From the NCBI GenBank assembly GCA_029202525.1, contig CP119325.1, forward strand, positions 4,314,001 to 4,378,000: a DNA stretch of 64,000 nucleotides, given 5' to 3'. Position 1 is the first letter of the stretch. Each line of letters begins with the position of its first letter. This document shows, in pieces, positions 43,266-51,525 of this stretch. Both the position numbers and the translations under genes were made by a program. The notes under the pieces were generated by a model that ran no database searches, was not told the DNA's origin, and saw only the letters and a list, made by a program, of their open reading frames with translations. The DNA comes from Candidatus Pseudomonas phytovorans. GTDB lineage: Bacteria; Pseudomonadota; Gammaproteobacteria; Pseudomonadales; Pseudomonadaceae.

Positions 43266-44639
43266 ATGTCATCTGCAACCCCTGTAAAAACGCTACTCGT
43301 CAAAAACGCCGCACTGCTGGTCACCATGGACGGCCAACGCCGCGAGATCAAAAACGGCGGCCTGTTCATCGAAGGCAACCTGATCAAGCAGGTCGGCCCC
43401 AGCGATACCCTGCCACAACAGGCCGATGTCATCCTCGACATGGCCGGCAAAGTGGTCATCCCGGGCCTGGTCAACACCCACCACCACATGTACCAGAGCC
43501 TCACCCGCGTGGTGCCGGCCGCCCAGGACGGTGAACTGTTCAACTGGCTGACCAACCTGTACCCGATCTGGGCACGCCTGACCCCCGAGATGATCGCGGT
43601 GTCGACCCAGACCGCCATGGCCGAGCTGATTCTGTCGGGCTGCACCACCTCCAGCGACCACCTGTATATCTACCCCAATGGCTGCAAGCTCGACGACAGC
43701 ATCCATGCCGCCGCCGAGATCGGCATGCGCTTCCACGCCGCGCGTGGCAGCATGAGCGTGGGCCAGAGCCAGGGCGGCCTGCCGCCTGACTCGGTGGTGG
43801 AAAAGGAGGCCGACATCCTCAAGGAGTCCCAGCGCCTGATCGAGGATTACCACGATGCCAGCCATGGCTCGATGCGCCGTATCGTGGTGGCACCCTGCTC
43901 GCCGTTCTCGGTCAGCCGCGACCTGATGCGCGAAGCCGCCGTGCTGGCGCGCCAGTACGGGGTGTCGCTGCACACGCACCTTGCCGAGAACGTCAACGAC
44001 ATCGCCTACAGCCGCGAGAAGTTCGGCATGACCCCTGCCGAGTACGCCGAAGACCTCGGCTGGGTCGGCCACGATGTATGGCATGCCCACTGTGTGCAAC
44101 TCGACCAGCACGGCATCGAGCTGTTCGCCCGCACCGGCACCGGTGTCGCCCACTGCCCATGCTCGAACATGCGCCTGGCCTCGGGCATCGCCCCGGTGCG
44201 CAAGATGCGCGACCATGGCGTACCGGTGGGCCTTGGGGTCGACGGCTCAGCCTCCAACGACGGCGCCAGCATGATCGGTGAAGTACGCCAGGCCCTGCTG
44301 CTGCAGCGGGTAGGCTTCGGCCCCGACGCAATGACTGCCCGCGAAGCACTGGAAATCGCCACGCTCGGCGGCGCCAAGGTGCTCAACCGCAATGATATCG
44401 GCGCCTTGGCCCCCGGCATGGTGGCCGATTTCGTCGCCTTCGACCTCGGCCATGTGGCCTATGCAGGCGGCCACCACGACCCGTTGGCGGCCTTGGTGTT
44501 CTGCACCCCGACCCAGGTGCACACCAGTGTGATCAATGGCCGCGTGGTCGTGAAGGACGGCCAGCTGGCCACCGTCGACCTGCCACGCGTGCTGGAGCGC
44601 CATAACCAGTTGGCCCACCAGTTGGTCAGCGGCAACTAG
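43266..44639 (+). CDS. 8-oxoguanine deaminase-type amidohydrolase (AtzB/TrzN-like fold)
   Basis: 457 aa from ATG at 43266 with AAAGG upstream. Metal-dependent deaminase motifs: NTHHHMYQSLTR (metal His pair), LHTHLAEN, WHAHCVQL and VGLGVDGSASNDG with the catalytic Asp. The overall sequence matches the 8-oxoguanine deaminase / hydroxydechloroatrazine hydrolase family: it would convert 8-oxoguanine to uric acid plus ammonia. Divergent from an exporter of a family that includes purine exporters. Other deaminated purine or triazine substrates cannot be excluded. Confidence 0.85.
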   Translation: MSSATPVKTLLVKNAALLVTMDGQRREIKNGGLFIEGNLIKQVGPSDTLPQQADVILDMAGKVVIPGLVNTHHHMYQSLTRVVPAAQDGELFNWLTNLYPIWARLTPEMIAVSTQTAMAELILSGCTTSSDHLYIYPNGCKLDDSIHAAAEIGMRFHAARGSMSVGQSQGGLPPDSVVEKEADILKESQRLIEDYHDASHGSMRRIVVAPCSPFSVSRDLMREAAVLARQYGVSLHTHLAENVNDIAYSREKFGMTPAEYAEDLGWVGHDVWHAHCVQLDQHGIELFARTGTGVAHCPCSNMRLASGIAPVRKMRDHGVPVGLGVDGSASNDGASMIGEVRQALLLQRVGFGPDAMTAREALEIATLGGAKVLNRNDIGALAPGMVADFVAFDLGHVAYAGGHHDPLAALVFCTPTQVHTSVINGRVVVKDGQLATVDLPRVLERHNQLAHQLVSGN

Positions 44640-44649
44640 ATTGCCAGTG

Positions 44650-44767
44650 GGGCCGCTTTGCGGCCCATTGCCGGCAAGCCAGCTCCCACAGAGACCGCGC
44701 CAATCTTGAGGCTTGCGCTGTACCTGTGGGAGCCTGGCTTGCCGGCGATGGGCTGCGCAGCAGCCCC
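44650..44767. repeat. Variant REP doublet with terminator-like hairpins
   Basis: GGGCCGCTTTGCGGCCC, then CCGGCAAGCCAGCTCCCACA, an inverted partner TGTGGGAGCCTGGCTTGCCG and finally GGGCTGCGCAGCAGCCC. This is the second Pseudomonas REP type (GCTGGCTTGCCGGC). It lies between two convergent genes. Confidence 0.8.
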
Positions 44768-44769
44768 CG

Positions 44770-45501
44770 TCACGCCTGCTGCCGGGTAGCGCACACCACG
44801 ATTTCCCGGATGCACACCGACTGCGGCTGGCCATAGGCGAAGCCGATGGTTTCGGCAATGGTCTCGGCCGTAAGCACCCCGCCCATCTCCTGTTTCCAGT
44901 CGTTGTAGCCCGCCTTGATGGCGTCATCGGTTGTGTGGCTGAGTAGCTCGGTGTCGACTGCGCCCGGCTCGATGGTGATCACCCGCACGTTGCTCGGTGC
45001 CAGTTCTTCACGCAGGTTTTCCGACAGGCCGGTAACGGCGAACTTGGTCCCGACGTAGGCGACATGGTTGGGGAAAGCTTTACGCCCGGCCACGGAACTG
45101 ACGTTGATGATGGTGCCACGCTTGCGCTCGACCATGCCGCTGGCCACCGCATGGATACCGTTGAGCAGCCCACGCACGTTGACGTCGAGCATGCGGTCCC
45201 ACTGCTCCGGGTCCTGAGTGGCGATATTGCCCAGCAGCATCACGCCAGCATTGTTGATGATCGCGTCTACCGGGCCGAAGCGCGTCTCGGCTTCAGCAAC
45301 GGCTGCCAGTACAGCCGTGCGGTCGGTGATATCGACCGCCAGTGCCAAGGTATTCGGCAGCTGCAGTTGCTGCATCGGCGCCAGGCGACGGGCCAGCAGC
45401 AACAGGGCGTGGCCACGGCTGGACAGCAGCCTGGCGGTGGCCAGGCCGATACCGGAGCTGGCACCGGTAATGACTACCAAGGGTTTATGGGTGTTGGTCA
45501 T
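44770..45501 (-). CDS. Short-chain dehydrogenase/reductase (YdfG-like)
   Basis: 243 aa. NAD(P) motif TGASSGIGLATAR, NNAGVM, catalytic Ser region INVSSVAG and active-site Tyr-Lys in YVGTK. ATG at 45501 is preferred to the ATG three codons upstream because AGGA lies 8 bases before it. Substrate is unknown; close relatives reduce 3-hydroxy acids, serine-type compounds or small ketones. Convergent with the deaminase and not in an obvious operon. Confidence 0.88.
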   Translation of the reverse strand: MTNTHKPLVVITGASSGIGLATARLLSSRGHALLLLARRLAPMQQLQLPNTLALAVDITDRTAVLAAVAEAETRFGPVDAIINNAGVMLLGNIATQDPEQWDRMLDVNVRGLLNGIHAVASGMVERKRGTIINVSSVAGRKAFPNHVAYVGTKFAVTGLSENLREELAPSNVRVITIEPGAVDTELLSHTTDDAIKAGYNDWKQEMGGVLTAETIAETIGFAYGQPQSVCIREIVVCATRQQA

Positions 45502-45747
45502 GGTCACCATCCTGTTATCCGATTTGCCTATGGGTAGAGCGCAACATCACCGCCGCCGCGCGTTCCATACACCTTAGCCAACCGGCGCTTTCCGGTAGCA
45601 TCAGGGCCCTGGAGCAAGCCCTGGGCACCATGCATCATTCATGAGGCCGGCACCAGCCTGTGGGAGATTCTATGGTTTCTGACAATGGCATCAGGGTTGC
45701 CAGGCGCTGCACCTCTTATGGCAAACATCTGTAAGCCCTGATGCAAT

Positions 45748-45794
45748 CCCTGTGGGAGCTGGCTTGCCTGCGATGGGGTGCGAAGCAGCCCCCT
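45748..45794. repeat. Variant REP sequence
   Basis: CCTGTGGGAGCTGGCTTGCC followed by TGCGATGGGG and the hairpin half GAAGCAGCCCC. It sits just after the stop of the DHA2 exporter and may end its transcript. The rest of the gap 45502-45747 shows nothing recognisable. Confidence 0.75.
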
Positions 45795-45798
45795 GGTT

Positions 45799-47211
45799 TC
45801 AGGTACGCAGCACTTGTTCCCCGGCGTTGCCCGGCAAGCGAATGGCATCCGCCAACGCCACACAGGCAATCAGCGCAACGCCAATCAACGCCCAGTGGAA
45901 GTCGCTGACGGTCATCTCGCCTTCGCCGCCGCGCACCATCATCGCCACGCGCAACAGCAGCGCCACCACCGCCACCCCCAACGCCATCGCCAGCTGGAAG
46001 CACATGCTGAACAACGTCGAAGCGTCGCCCATCTGCTGTTTGGGTACGTCGGCAAAACCGACAGCATTGTACGTGGTGAACTGCATCGAACGCGAAAGCC
46101 CGCCCACGAACAACACCACCGCCATCCAGTACCACGGCATGCCTGGCTGCAAGGCCAGGCAAGCCAGAATGCAGCCCACGCCAATCAGCCCATTGGCCAA
46201 CAACACGCGGCGGAAACCATAGCGGCGCAGCAAGCCAGTGGTAAACGGCTTCATCGCCAGGTTGCCGGCGAAGATTGCCAATACCAGCAGCCCGGCATCC
46301 ACCGGCGACAAGCCGAAACCAATCTGCAGCAACAACGGGATCAGGAACGGCAAGGCGCTGATCGACAGGCGGAACAAGGTACCGCCAACGATGCTGACCC
46401 TGAACGTGGGGATAGCCAAGGTATCCAGTGGCAATAGCGGCGAGGCATGGCGCTGACAATGGCGAACCGCCAACCAGGTAAGCCCGCCGCCCAGCGACAC
46501 CAGCGCCAGCCCGGCACCCAGGCTACCTCCCGCCAATGAGCCAAGCATCTCCAGCCCGACCAGTAACGCCGAGCAAGCCGATGCCAGGAACACGAACCCC
46601 AGCGTGTCGAAGCGGCGCTGTTCACCTGACCGCGCATTCGGAATCAGCACCCAGGCCGCCGCAATGGCCAGCAACCCGAGGGGGATGTTCAGGTAGAAGA
46701 TCCAGGGCCAGGACCAATGAGTGACGATCAGGCCACCGAGCGGCGGGCCCAGTACCGGTGCTACCAGGCCGGGCCAGGTGATCACCGCGAGCATTTTCAC
46801 CAGGTCTTTCTTCTCGGTCGTGCGCAGCACCACCAGCCGGCCCACCGGTACCATGAGAGCACCGCCGATACCTTGAAGTACCCGGGCTGCGACGAAGGTT
46901 TCCAGGCTGGGGGCCATGCCGCACAGCAACGAAGCCACGGTAAACAGGCCAATGGCCCCGGCAAACACCTGACGCGGGCCAAAACGGTCGGCCACCCACC
47001 CACTGAGCGGAATGAACACCGCCACCGCCAGCAGGTAGGCACTGATGCCGATGTTCAGGCTGACCGCGCTTTCCCCGAAGTCACTGGCCATTTGCGGCAG
47101 TGCCGTGGCAATCACGGTGGCATCAAGGTTTTCCATGAAGAACGTGATAGCGACCAGCAAGGCGATGCAGGTGGCTTGGCGAGGGGTGTTCGTCGCTGCC
47201 GGGTTGGCCAA
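45799..47211 (-). CDS. MFS exporter, DHA2 (EmrB-like) family
   Basis: 470 aa if started at TTG 47211, which has AAGGA at proper spacing; another TTG 13 codons upstream is possible. About 14 membrane segments. TM1 carries the DHA2 pattern FFMENLDATVIATALPQMA and the loop ADRFGPRQVF; GPPLGGLI matches motif C of exporters. No membrane-fusion (EmrA) partner is adjacent. It probably expels drugs or toxic metabolites. Confidence 0.82.
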   Translation of the reverse strand: MANPAATNTPRQATCIALLVAITFFMENLDATVIATALPQMASDFGESAVSLNIGISAYLLAVAVFIPLSGWVADRFGPRQVFAGAIGLFTVASLLCGMAPSLETFVAARVLQGIGGALMVPVGRLVVLRTTEKKDLVKMLAVITWPGLVAPVLGPPLGGLIVTHWSWPWIFYLNIPLGLLAIAAAWVLIPNARSGEQRRFDTLGFVFLASACSALLVGLEMLGSLAGGSLGAGLALVSLGGGLTWLAVRHCQRHASPLLPLDTLAIPTFRVSIVGGTLFRLSISALPFLIPLLLQIGFGLSPVDAGLLVLAIFAGNLAMKPFTTGLLRRYGFRRVLLANGLIGVGCILACLALQPGMPWYWMAVVLFVGGLSRSMQFTTYNAVGFADVPKQQMGDASTLFSMCFQLAMALGVAVVALLLRVAMMVRGGEGEMTVSDFHWALIGVALIACVALADAIRLPGNAGEQVLRT

Positions 47212-47425
47212 GGTTACACATCCTTCTGGTGGGTTATGGGGCTCCGGCAACCAAACCTACCACATCCCCCCCGCTGGCCGCGTTTTCAACCCACCGACTT
47301 CAACGGCACCCGCCCGCCAAGCGCTCCAGCATGGTGGCGCAGTACCAGTCATCGAACTGGCGCAAGCCATAGCGCCGTCCCCTCTGGGCTGGCGCTTCAG
47401 TTCATCGTCAAAGCCGTTAACCAGC

Positions 47426-47461
47426 CATTACATTTCATTACCTCCCATTACCCATCATTAC
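47426..47461. repeat. Four CATTAC hexamers in exact 10-bp phase
   Basis: CATTAC begins at 47426, 47436, 47446 and 47456. One-turn phasing puts all copies on the same DNA face, as in arrays bound by OmpR/PhoB-type regulators. It lies about 180-210 bases before the response-regulator gene. Confidence 0.6.
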
Positions 47462-47562
47462 CTTATCGACACCCACAAACCCCGTACCAGAGCCTTGCAA
47501 GCGATTCCCAGCGATGGCCAGTTAATGTTAAATTAACTGCAAATGATTCTCAGTATCCAATC

Positions 47563-47577
47563 TTAATAATTCTTAAG
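47563..47577. promoter_or_regulatory. Tad regulon box 1 (before the response regulator)
   Basis: TTAATAATTCTTAAG: TTAA-N6-TTAA, 61 bases before the regulator ATG. It shares the pattern TTAANNAWTCTTAAK with the boxes before flp and tadG. Confidence 0.6.
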
Positions 47578-47637
47578 TGATGCGAAGACCCTATGGCTGA
47601 TAGAAAAAGCGCACGTCTCCAGTGAGGGAACACCGTA

Positions 47638-48303
47638 ATGCGAGTATTGGTAGTTGAAGATGACCCGTCGGTAAGCCATTGGCTGGGCTGCAAGCTGCAT
47701 GCTTCCGGCCATGCATGCCGGACCATCGACAACGGCGAAGGTGCCTTGCAGATGATTGGCAACGAAGTGTTCGACGTGGTCATCCTCGACAGGATCCTGC
47801 CGAAAATGGACGGCATCGAGGTGCTACGCCAGCTCGATGGCCACAACCGGCCACCGATTCTGATTCTGTCCGCAAACGATCAAACCAGTGACCGCGTAGA
47901 GGGGTTGCGCGCCGGGGCAGACGACTACCTGGGCAAGCCATTCGACTTTAACGAACTGCTGTTGCGCCTAGAGCTGCTGGCACGCCGCCACAAACCCCGC
48001 GCACCGGAGGAAGTCGTACAGATCCACGACCTGTGCATCGACATGGGTGCACGCTTGGTGCGCCGCGCCGACAAACGTATCGAGCTGACCGACAAGGAGT
48101 TCAAGCTATTGCAAGTACTGGCCGAACATGCCGGCCAGGTCGTCACGCGCAGCATGCTGCTGGAGAAGGTTTGGGGATACAACTTCGACCCGCAGACCAA
48201 CCTGATTGACGTGCACCTTTCAAAACTGCGCACCAAGCTTGAGAAGGGCTTCGAGCACGCATTGATCAAGACTGTTCGGGCAATTGGTTATGTCCTGGGC
48301 TGA
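47638..48303 (+). CDS. OmpR/PhoB-family response regulator of the tad locus
   Basis: 221 aa. Receiver domain with acidic pocket VVEDD, phospho-acceptor Asp51 in VVILDRILPKMDG and conserved Lys in YLGKPFDF; C-terminal winged helix (LTDKEFKLLQVLAEHAGQVV; LIDVHLSKLRTKLEKG). Nearest in style to the CopR/IrlR group. It overlaps the kinase gene by 14 bases. Position directly before flp and shared promoter boxes make it the likely local tad regulator. P. aeruginosa instead uses PprAB, of a different regulator type. Confidence 0.9.
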   Translation: MRVLVVEDDPSVSHWLGCKLHASGHACRTIDNGEGALQMIGNEVFDVVILDRILPKMDGIEVLRQLDGHNRPPILILSANDQTSDRVEGLRAGADDYLGKPFDFNELLLRLELLARRHKPRAPEEVVQIHDLCIDMGARLVRRADKRIELTDKEFKLLQVLAEHAGQVVTRSMLLEKVWGYNFDPQTNLIDVHLSKLRTKLEKGFEHALIKTVRAIGYVLG

Positions 48304-49681
48304 ACTACGCCCGCTACTGACGACCAGCAGCCTGCGCCAAGCCACCACCATCGCCTTCATCTGCCTGCTGTTCTCGCTCATTTCCATGGTGCTGAGCAAC
48401 AAGTTGCTTGAGGTGGTGATGCGCAGCCACGTGCGCGACATGATCCTTAACGATGTGCGCAGCCAGCAACTGCAGGGCAGCATGGGCAGCGCCGAACGCA
48501 TGAGCTGGGCGCTGCGCTACCGCCAGCAACTGGATGTACGCAAAGAACGTCAGGCCACGGTGATCGACCGCGACGGCAAGGTGCTTTTCGGCAGCCTCGG
48601 CATGCTGCCCGAGCCTACCTTGCCAGCCTCAGACCGCTTGCGCTGGTACCACCTGAGCCTGGTCAATGACGACGGTGAGGCGGCCGAAGTGCTCGGGCTG
48701 ACCATCACCCTCGCCGACGGCGGCCAGTACTACAGTGCCTTCGACTTGCGCCCGATGCTGGAGCGCACGCGCATCATACCCCTGGCCACCGGTGCCGGCT
48801 TGCTGCTGCTGTTGCTGTCGATCCTGATTACCGCGCTGCCCTTCGGTTTGCACAACCTGTACCGCATCAACCGCATTCGCGACGCCCTGGCACGTTATGC
48901 CAACGGCGACTACACCGCCATGGCCCCGGCCGTGCAGCACGGCGACGAGTTCGACCAACTGGGCATCGAAATCAACCACGGCCTGCGCCGTATCAACAAG
49001 CTGATGGACGAGGTCAAGCACATCACCAGCCACATCGCCCATGAACTGCGCACACCCCTGACCCGCCTGCAAAGCCGCCTGCTGACCGCCAGCGAGCAAT
49101 TGGAGGGGCCGGCGCGCGAAGAGCTGCTGTGCGCCGTGCAGGACAGCGAGCGTATCCAGCATCTGTTCCGCGCCGTGATGCGCATTGCAGAAGTGGAAAC
49201 CGGGCGCATGACGTGTCATTTCGAGGTGGTGCAGGTACGCGAACTGCTGGAGGACGTAGCCGAGTATTACCAGCCACTGGCCGAGCAGCGCGGCTGCCGG
49301 TTCGAGCTGGAGGTGCAGCAGGGATGCCAGCTGTTCGGCGACCGCGCGCTGCTGTTTCAGGCCCTGGCCAATCTGATCGACAACGCGCTCAAGTACGCTC
49401 CGCATGGCGCTGTCATCACCTTGGCTGCCCGAGGGCGCAACGGCCAGGGCATGCTCCAGGTACGCGACCACGGGCCAGGGATCAGCGCGGCCAACAGCGA
49501 ACGGGCGATGGCACGGTTTCAACGGCTGGACGCCGAAGCAGGGACGCACGGTCATGGGTTGGGGCTGACCCTGGTCAAGGCCATTGCCGAGTTACATGGT
49601 GGGGATTTGCGGCTGGGGGATAACCAGCCCGGGTTGGCGGCGACAGTGAGTGTGCGCAAGCAGGCGGCGCGCCTTCCTTAA
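48290..49681 (+). CDS. Sensor histidine kinase of the tad locus
   Basis: 463 aa from ATG at 48290, inside the regulator 3' end. Two membrane segments (TIAFICLLFSLISMVLS near residue 22; IPLATGAGLLLLLLSILITA near 165) bracket a ~115-residue periplasmic sensor, then HAMP, HisKA with His251 in HIAHELRTPL, and HATPase with N box LANLIDNALKYAP and G boxes DHGPGIS, HGHGLGLTL. Its stop codon lies inside the flp promoter box at 49678. The stimulus is unknown. Confidence 0.9.
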   Translation: MSWAELRPLLTTSSLRQATTIAFICLLFSLISMVLSNKLLEVVMRSHVRDMILNDVRSQQLQGSMGSAERMSWALRYRQQLDVRKERQATVIDRDGKVLFGSLGMLPEPTLPASDRLRWYHLSLVNDDGEAAEVLGLTITLADGGQYYSAFDLRPMLERTRIIPLATGAGLLLLLLSILITALPFGLHNLYRINRIRDALARYANGDYTAMAPAVQHGDEFDQLGIEINHGLRRINKLMDEVKHITSHIAHELRTPLTRLQSRLLTASEQLEGPAREELLCAVQDSERIQHLFRAVMRIAEVETGRMTCHFEVVQVRELLEDVAEYYQPLAEQRGCRFELEVQQGCQLFGDRALLFQALANLIDNALKYAPHGAVITLAARGRNGQGMLQVRDHGPGISAANSERAMARFQRLDAEAGTHGHGLGLTLVKAIAELHGGDLRLGDNQPGLAATVSVRKQAARLP

Positions 49682-49692
49682 GCATTCTTAAT
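49678..49692. promoter_or_regulatory. Tad regulon box 2 (before flp)
   Basis: TTAAGCATTCTTAAT, overlapping the kinase stop codon and 100 bases before the flp start. The inverted element TGAGAATCA (49715-49723), also present before the regulator gene, lies just downstream. Confidence 0.6.
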
Positions 49693-49791
49693 GGTTCCCG
49701 CCTTGCTCGCCAATTGAGAATCACTCGTAATATCAGCCACGCCCCACCGGGGCCCCATACCCCTACCCCAAGCCCCGTTCGGAGACCTGCA

Positions 49792-49986
49792 ATGACCCCT
49801 CGCATCCGCGCCTTCCTCACCGACGAAAGCGGTGTTACCGCCATCGAGTACGGCATCCTCGCCGCCGCTATGGCTGCCGCCATCGGCGTCATCTTCGGTG
49901 ACGGCAGCCCATTCATCGTGGCCCTGAAAAACCGCTTCGCCGAAATCGGTGACCAGATCAGTGGCAAGAAGGACTCGGCGCAGTAA
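49792..49986 (+). CDS. flp: Flp-type type IVb pilin
   Basis: 64 aa, typical Flp size. The prepilin peptidase site is ESG before VTAIEYGILAAAMAAAIG: cleavage after Gly leaves Val +1, Glu +5 and Tyr +6, the Flp hallmark, followed by the hydrophobic assembly helix. ATG at 49792 follows GGAG. It is the major subunit of the Tad adhesive pilus. Only one flp copy is present. Confidence 0.95.
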   Translation: MTPRIRAFLTDESGVTAIEYGILAAAMAAAIGVIFGDGSPFIVALKNRFAEIGDQISGKKDSAQ

Positions 49987-49996
49987 GCCGCCCGCC

Positions 49997-50554
49997 ATGA
50001 ACAGCCAACTGGCCCTCATCGTCCTGCCACCGGCCCTGTGCTGGGTAATTGCCTCGGACCTTCTGTATCGGCGCATCCACAACCTGCTGGTGGTGATGCT
50101 GGCGCTGGTCTGGTGTGCCCAGCCGCTGTTCGCTTTGCTCGGCCTTGGCCCGTGGGGCGCAATGGCCGGTAGCGAACTGCTCGAACATTTGAGCGGCGCC
50201 GTGTTCGGGGCGGTACTGGTGCTGATTGTGGGTTTCATGCTGTTCAGCATCGGCCAAGTCGGTGCTGGTGACGTCAAGCTGATCACTGTGCTGTGCCTGT
50301 GGAGCAGCGGCAACCAGATGGCATTTCTGGTTGTCACGGCCTTGGCCGGCGGGATCCTGGCCTTGGCCATGCCGCTGCTGGCGCCGCTCGAACAGGCGTG
50401 TGCCGTGCTTTGGCAACAGGTAGGCGCGCGGTTGCCAGCATTGGGTGTCGGCGTTCCTACCGTGCTCACCCGTGAGCGGCCCCAAGGGCTGCCCTACGGC
50501 CTGGCCATCGCCACCGGCAGTTTCTTCACCCTGTTCTCCTCCATTCACCCCTGA
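49997..50554 (+). CDS. Prepilin peptidase (TadV/CpaA/FppA type)
   Basis: 185 aa, membrane protein of the A24 aspartic peptidase family. The catalytic Asp residues are in ASDLLYRRIHN near the N-terminus and in GAGDVKLI near residue 90. It cleaves the Flp prepilin and the TadE/TadF pseudopilins. It starts 10 bases after flp; the ribosome site is weak, suggesting translational coupling. It lacks the N-methylase domain of PilD, as usual for this type. Confidence 0.9.
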   Translation: MNSQLALIVLPPALCWVIASDLLYRRIHNLLVVMLALVWCAQPLFALLGLGPWGAMAGSELLEHLSGAVFGAVLVLIVGFMLFSIGQVGAGDVKLITVLCLWSSGNQMAFLVVTALAGGILALAMPLLAPLEQACAVLWQQVGARLPALGVGVPTVLTRERPQGLPYGLAIATGSFFTLFSSIHP

Positions 50555-50569
50555 CGATCTGGTTGCCCC

Positions 50570-51472
50570 ATGAAAACCCCTTCCGTCCTCTTGCTGGCAG
50601 GCGCCCTGGTGCTGGCCGGCGGTGCCGCCCTGCTGGCCCGTGTCCTGCTCGCACCACCGGCACCAGCCGCCGTTGCGGCTGCCAAACCTGCCACCGTAGA
50701 AAAGGCTGCGCTCGCTGTACTGGTCGCGGCCAATGACCTGCGCCCCGGCCAACTGATCGACCGCGGCATGCTGCGCTGGCAGGAAGTGCAAGCACTGCCC
50801 TCAGCCGAACGCTACTTCCAGCGCGACCAAAGCGACCTCGACCTGGGCGCTGGCGCGGTGTTGCGCCACCCACTCAAGGCCGGCCAGGCGCTGACCGAGT
50901 CGATGCTGGTGCGAGCCGGCGAGCCTGGCTTCCTGGCGGCCGTGCTGCGGCCCGGCATGCGCGCCCTGTCGCTGCCGACTTCCGCGGTGGCGGTCAGTCA
51001 GGGGCTGGTCAGCGCCGGCGACCGGGTCGATGTGATCCTGGCACTCAAGGCTGGCAAGAACGACGACCGCGACCTCGGCCCGCCCAAGCTGGCCGCGCAA
51101 ACCTTGCTGCGCGACGTGCGGGTATTGGCCATCAACCGCAGTACCCGCGAGCTTACTGCGCGCCTGAACGCCGAAGCGCCTGCCACCCCAGCCAACGACA
51201 AGGAAAACCGCTACTTCGAAACCGTCACCCTGGAAGTGACCCCGGCACAAGCCGAGCGCCTGGCCCTGAGCAAGGAAGTCGGCAGCCTGCAGTTGGCCCT
51301 TCGTGGCAATCGCGAACCCGGTGACGGCCTGCCCCGCAGTGGAAGCCGCGACGTCACCCGCCTGGCCCAGGCAACCGACGTGTTCGAAAAGCCTGACACA
51401 CGCAAATTCCCCACCTTGTTATACCGCGGTGACGAGACCGAACGCGTCGAGCCCCCTAAAGCGCAACCCTGA
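50570..51472 (+). CDS. cpaB: CpaB/RcpC pilus assembly protein
   Basis: 300 aa. An N-terminal membrane anchor (VLLLAGALVLAGGAALLARV) and a SAF domain (VAANDLRPGQLIDRGMLRWQ; LKAGQALTESML) precede the RcpC/CpaB domain (RALSLPTSAVAVSQGLVSAG). A periplasmic Tad component thought to work with the secretin. It follows the peptidase by 15 bases. Confidence 0.9.
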   Translation: MKTPSVLLLAGALVLAGGAALLARVLLAPPAPAAVAAAKPATVEKAALAVLVAANDLRPGQLIDRGMLRWQEVQALPSAERYFQRDQSDLDLGAGAVLRHPLKAGQALTESMLVRAGEPGFLAAVLRPGMRALSLPTSAVAVSQGLVSAGDRVDVILALKAGKNDDRDLGPPKLAAQTLLRDVRVLAINRSTRELTARLNAEAPATPANDKENRYFETVTLEVTPAQAERLALSKEVGSLQLALRGNREPGDGLPRSGSRDVTRLAQATDVFEKPDTRKFPTLLYRGDETERVEPPKAQP

Positions 51473-51525
51473 GCCCCCGACCTGCCCTGCCGGTGTACCG
51501 ACTGGCCATTGCGGAAGTACTGACG

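Larger units (their letters stand above)
47212..47637. other. Promoter region of the tad two-component system
   Basis: No gene is seen in these 426 bases. The left half is ordinary GC-rich sequence; from about 47400 it turns AT-rich and holds four CATTAC repeats in 10-base phase, a TGATTCTCA element (47544-47552), and the TTAA-N6-TTAA box at 47563. Confidence 0.55.

Noticed and set aside
47426..47461. CRISPR array
   Set aside because: The CATTAC units are 6 bases long with 4-base gaps and only four copies, far too short for repeats and spacers. No cas genes are present.
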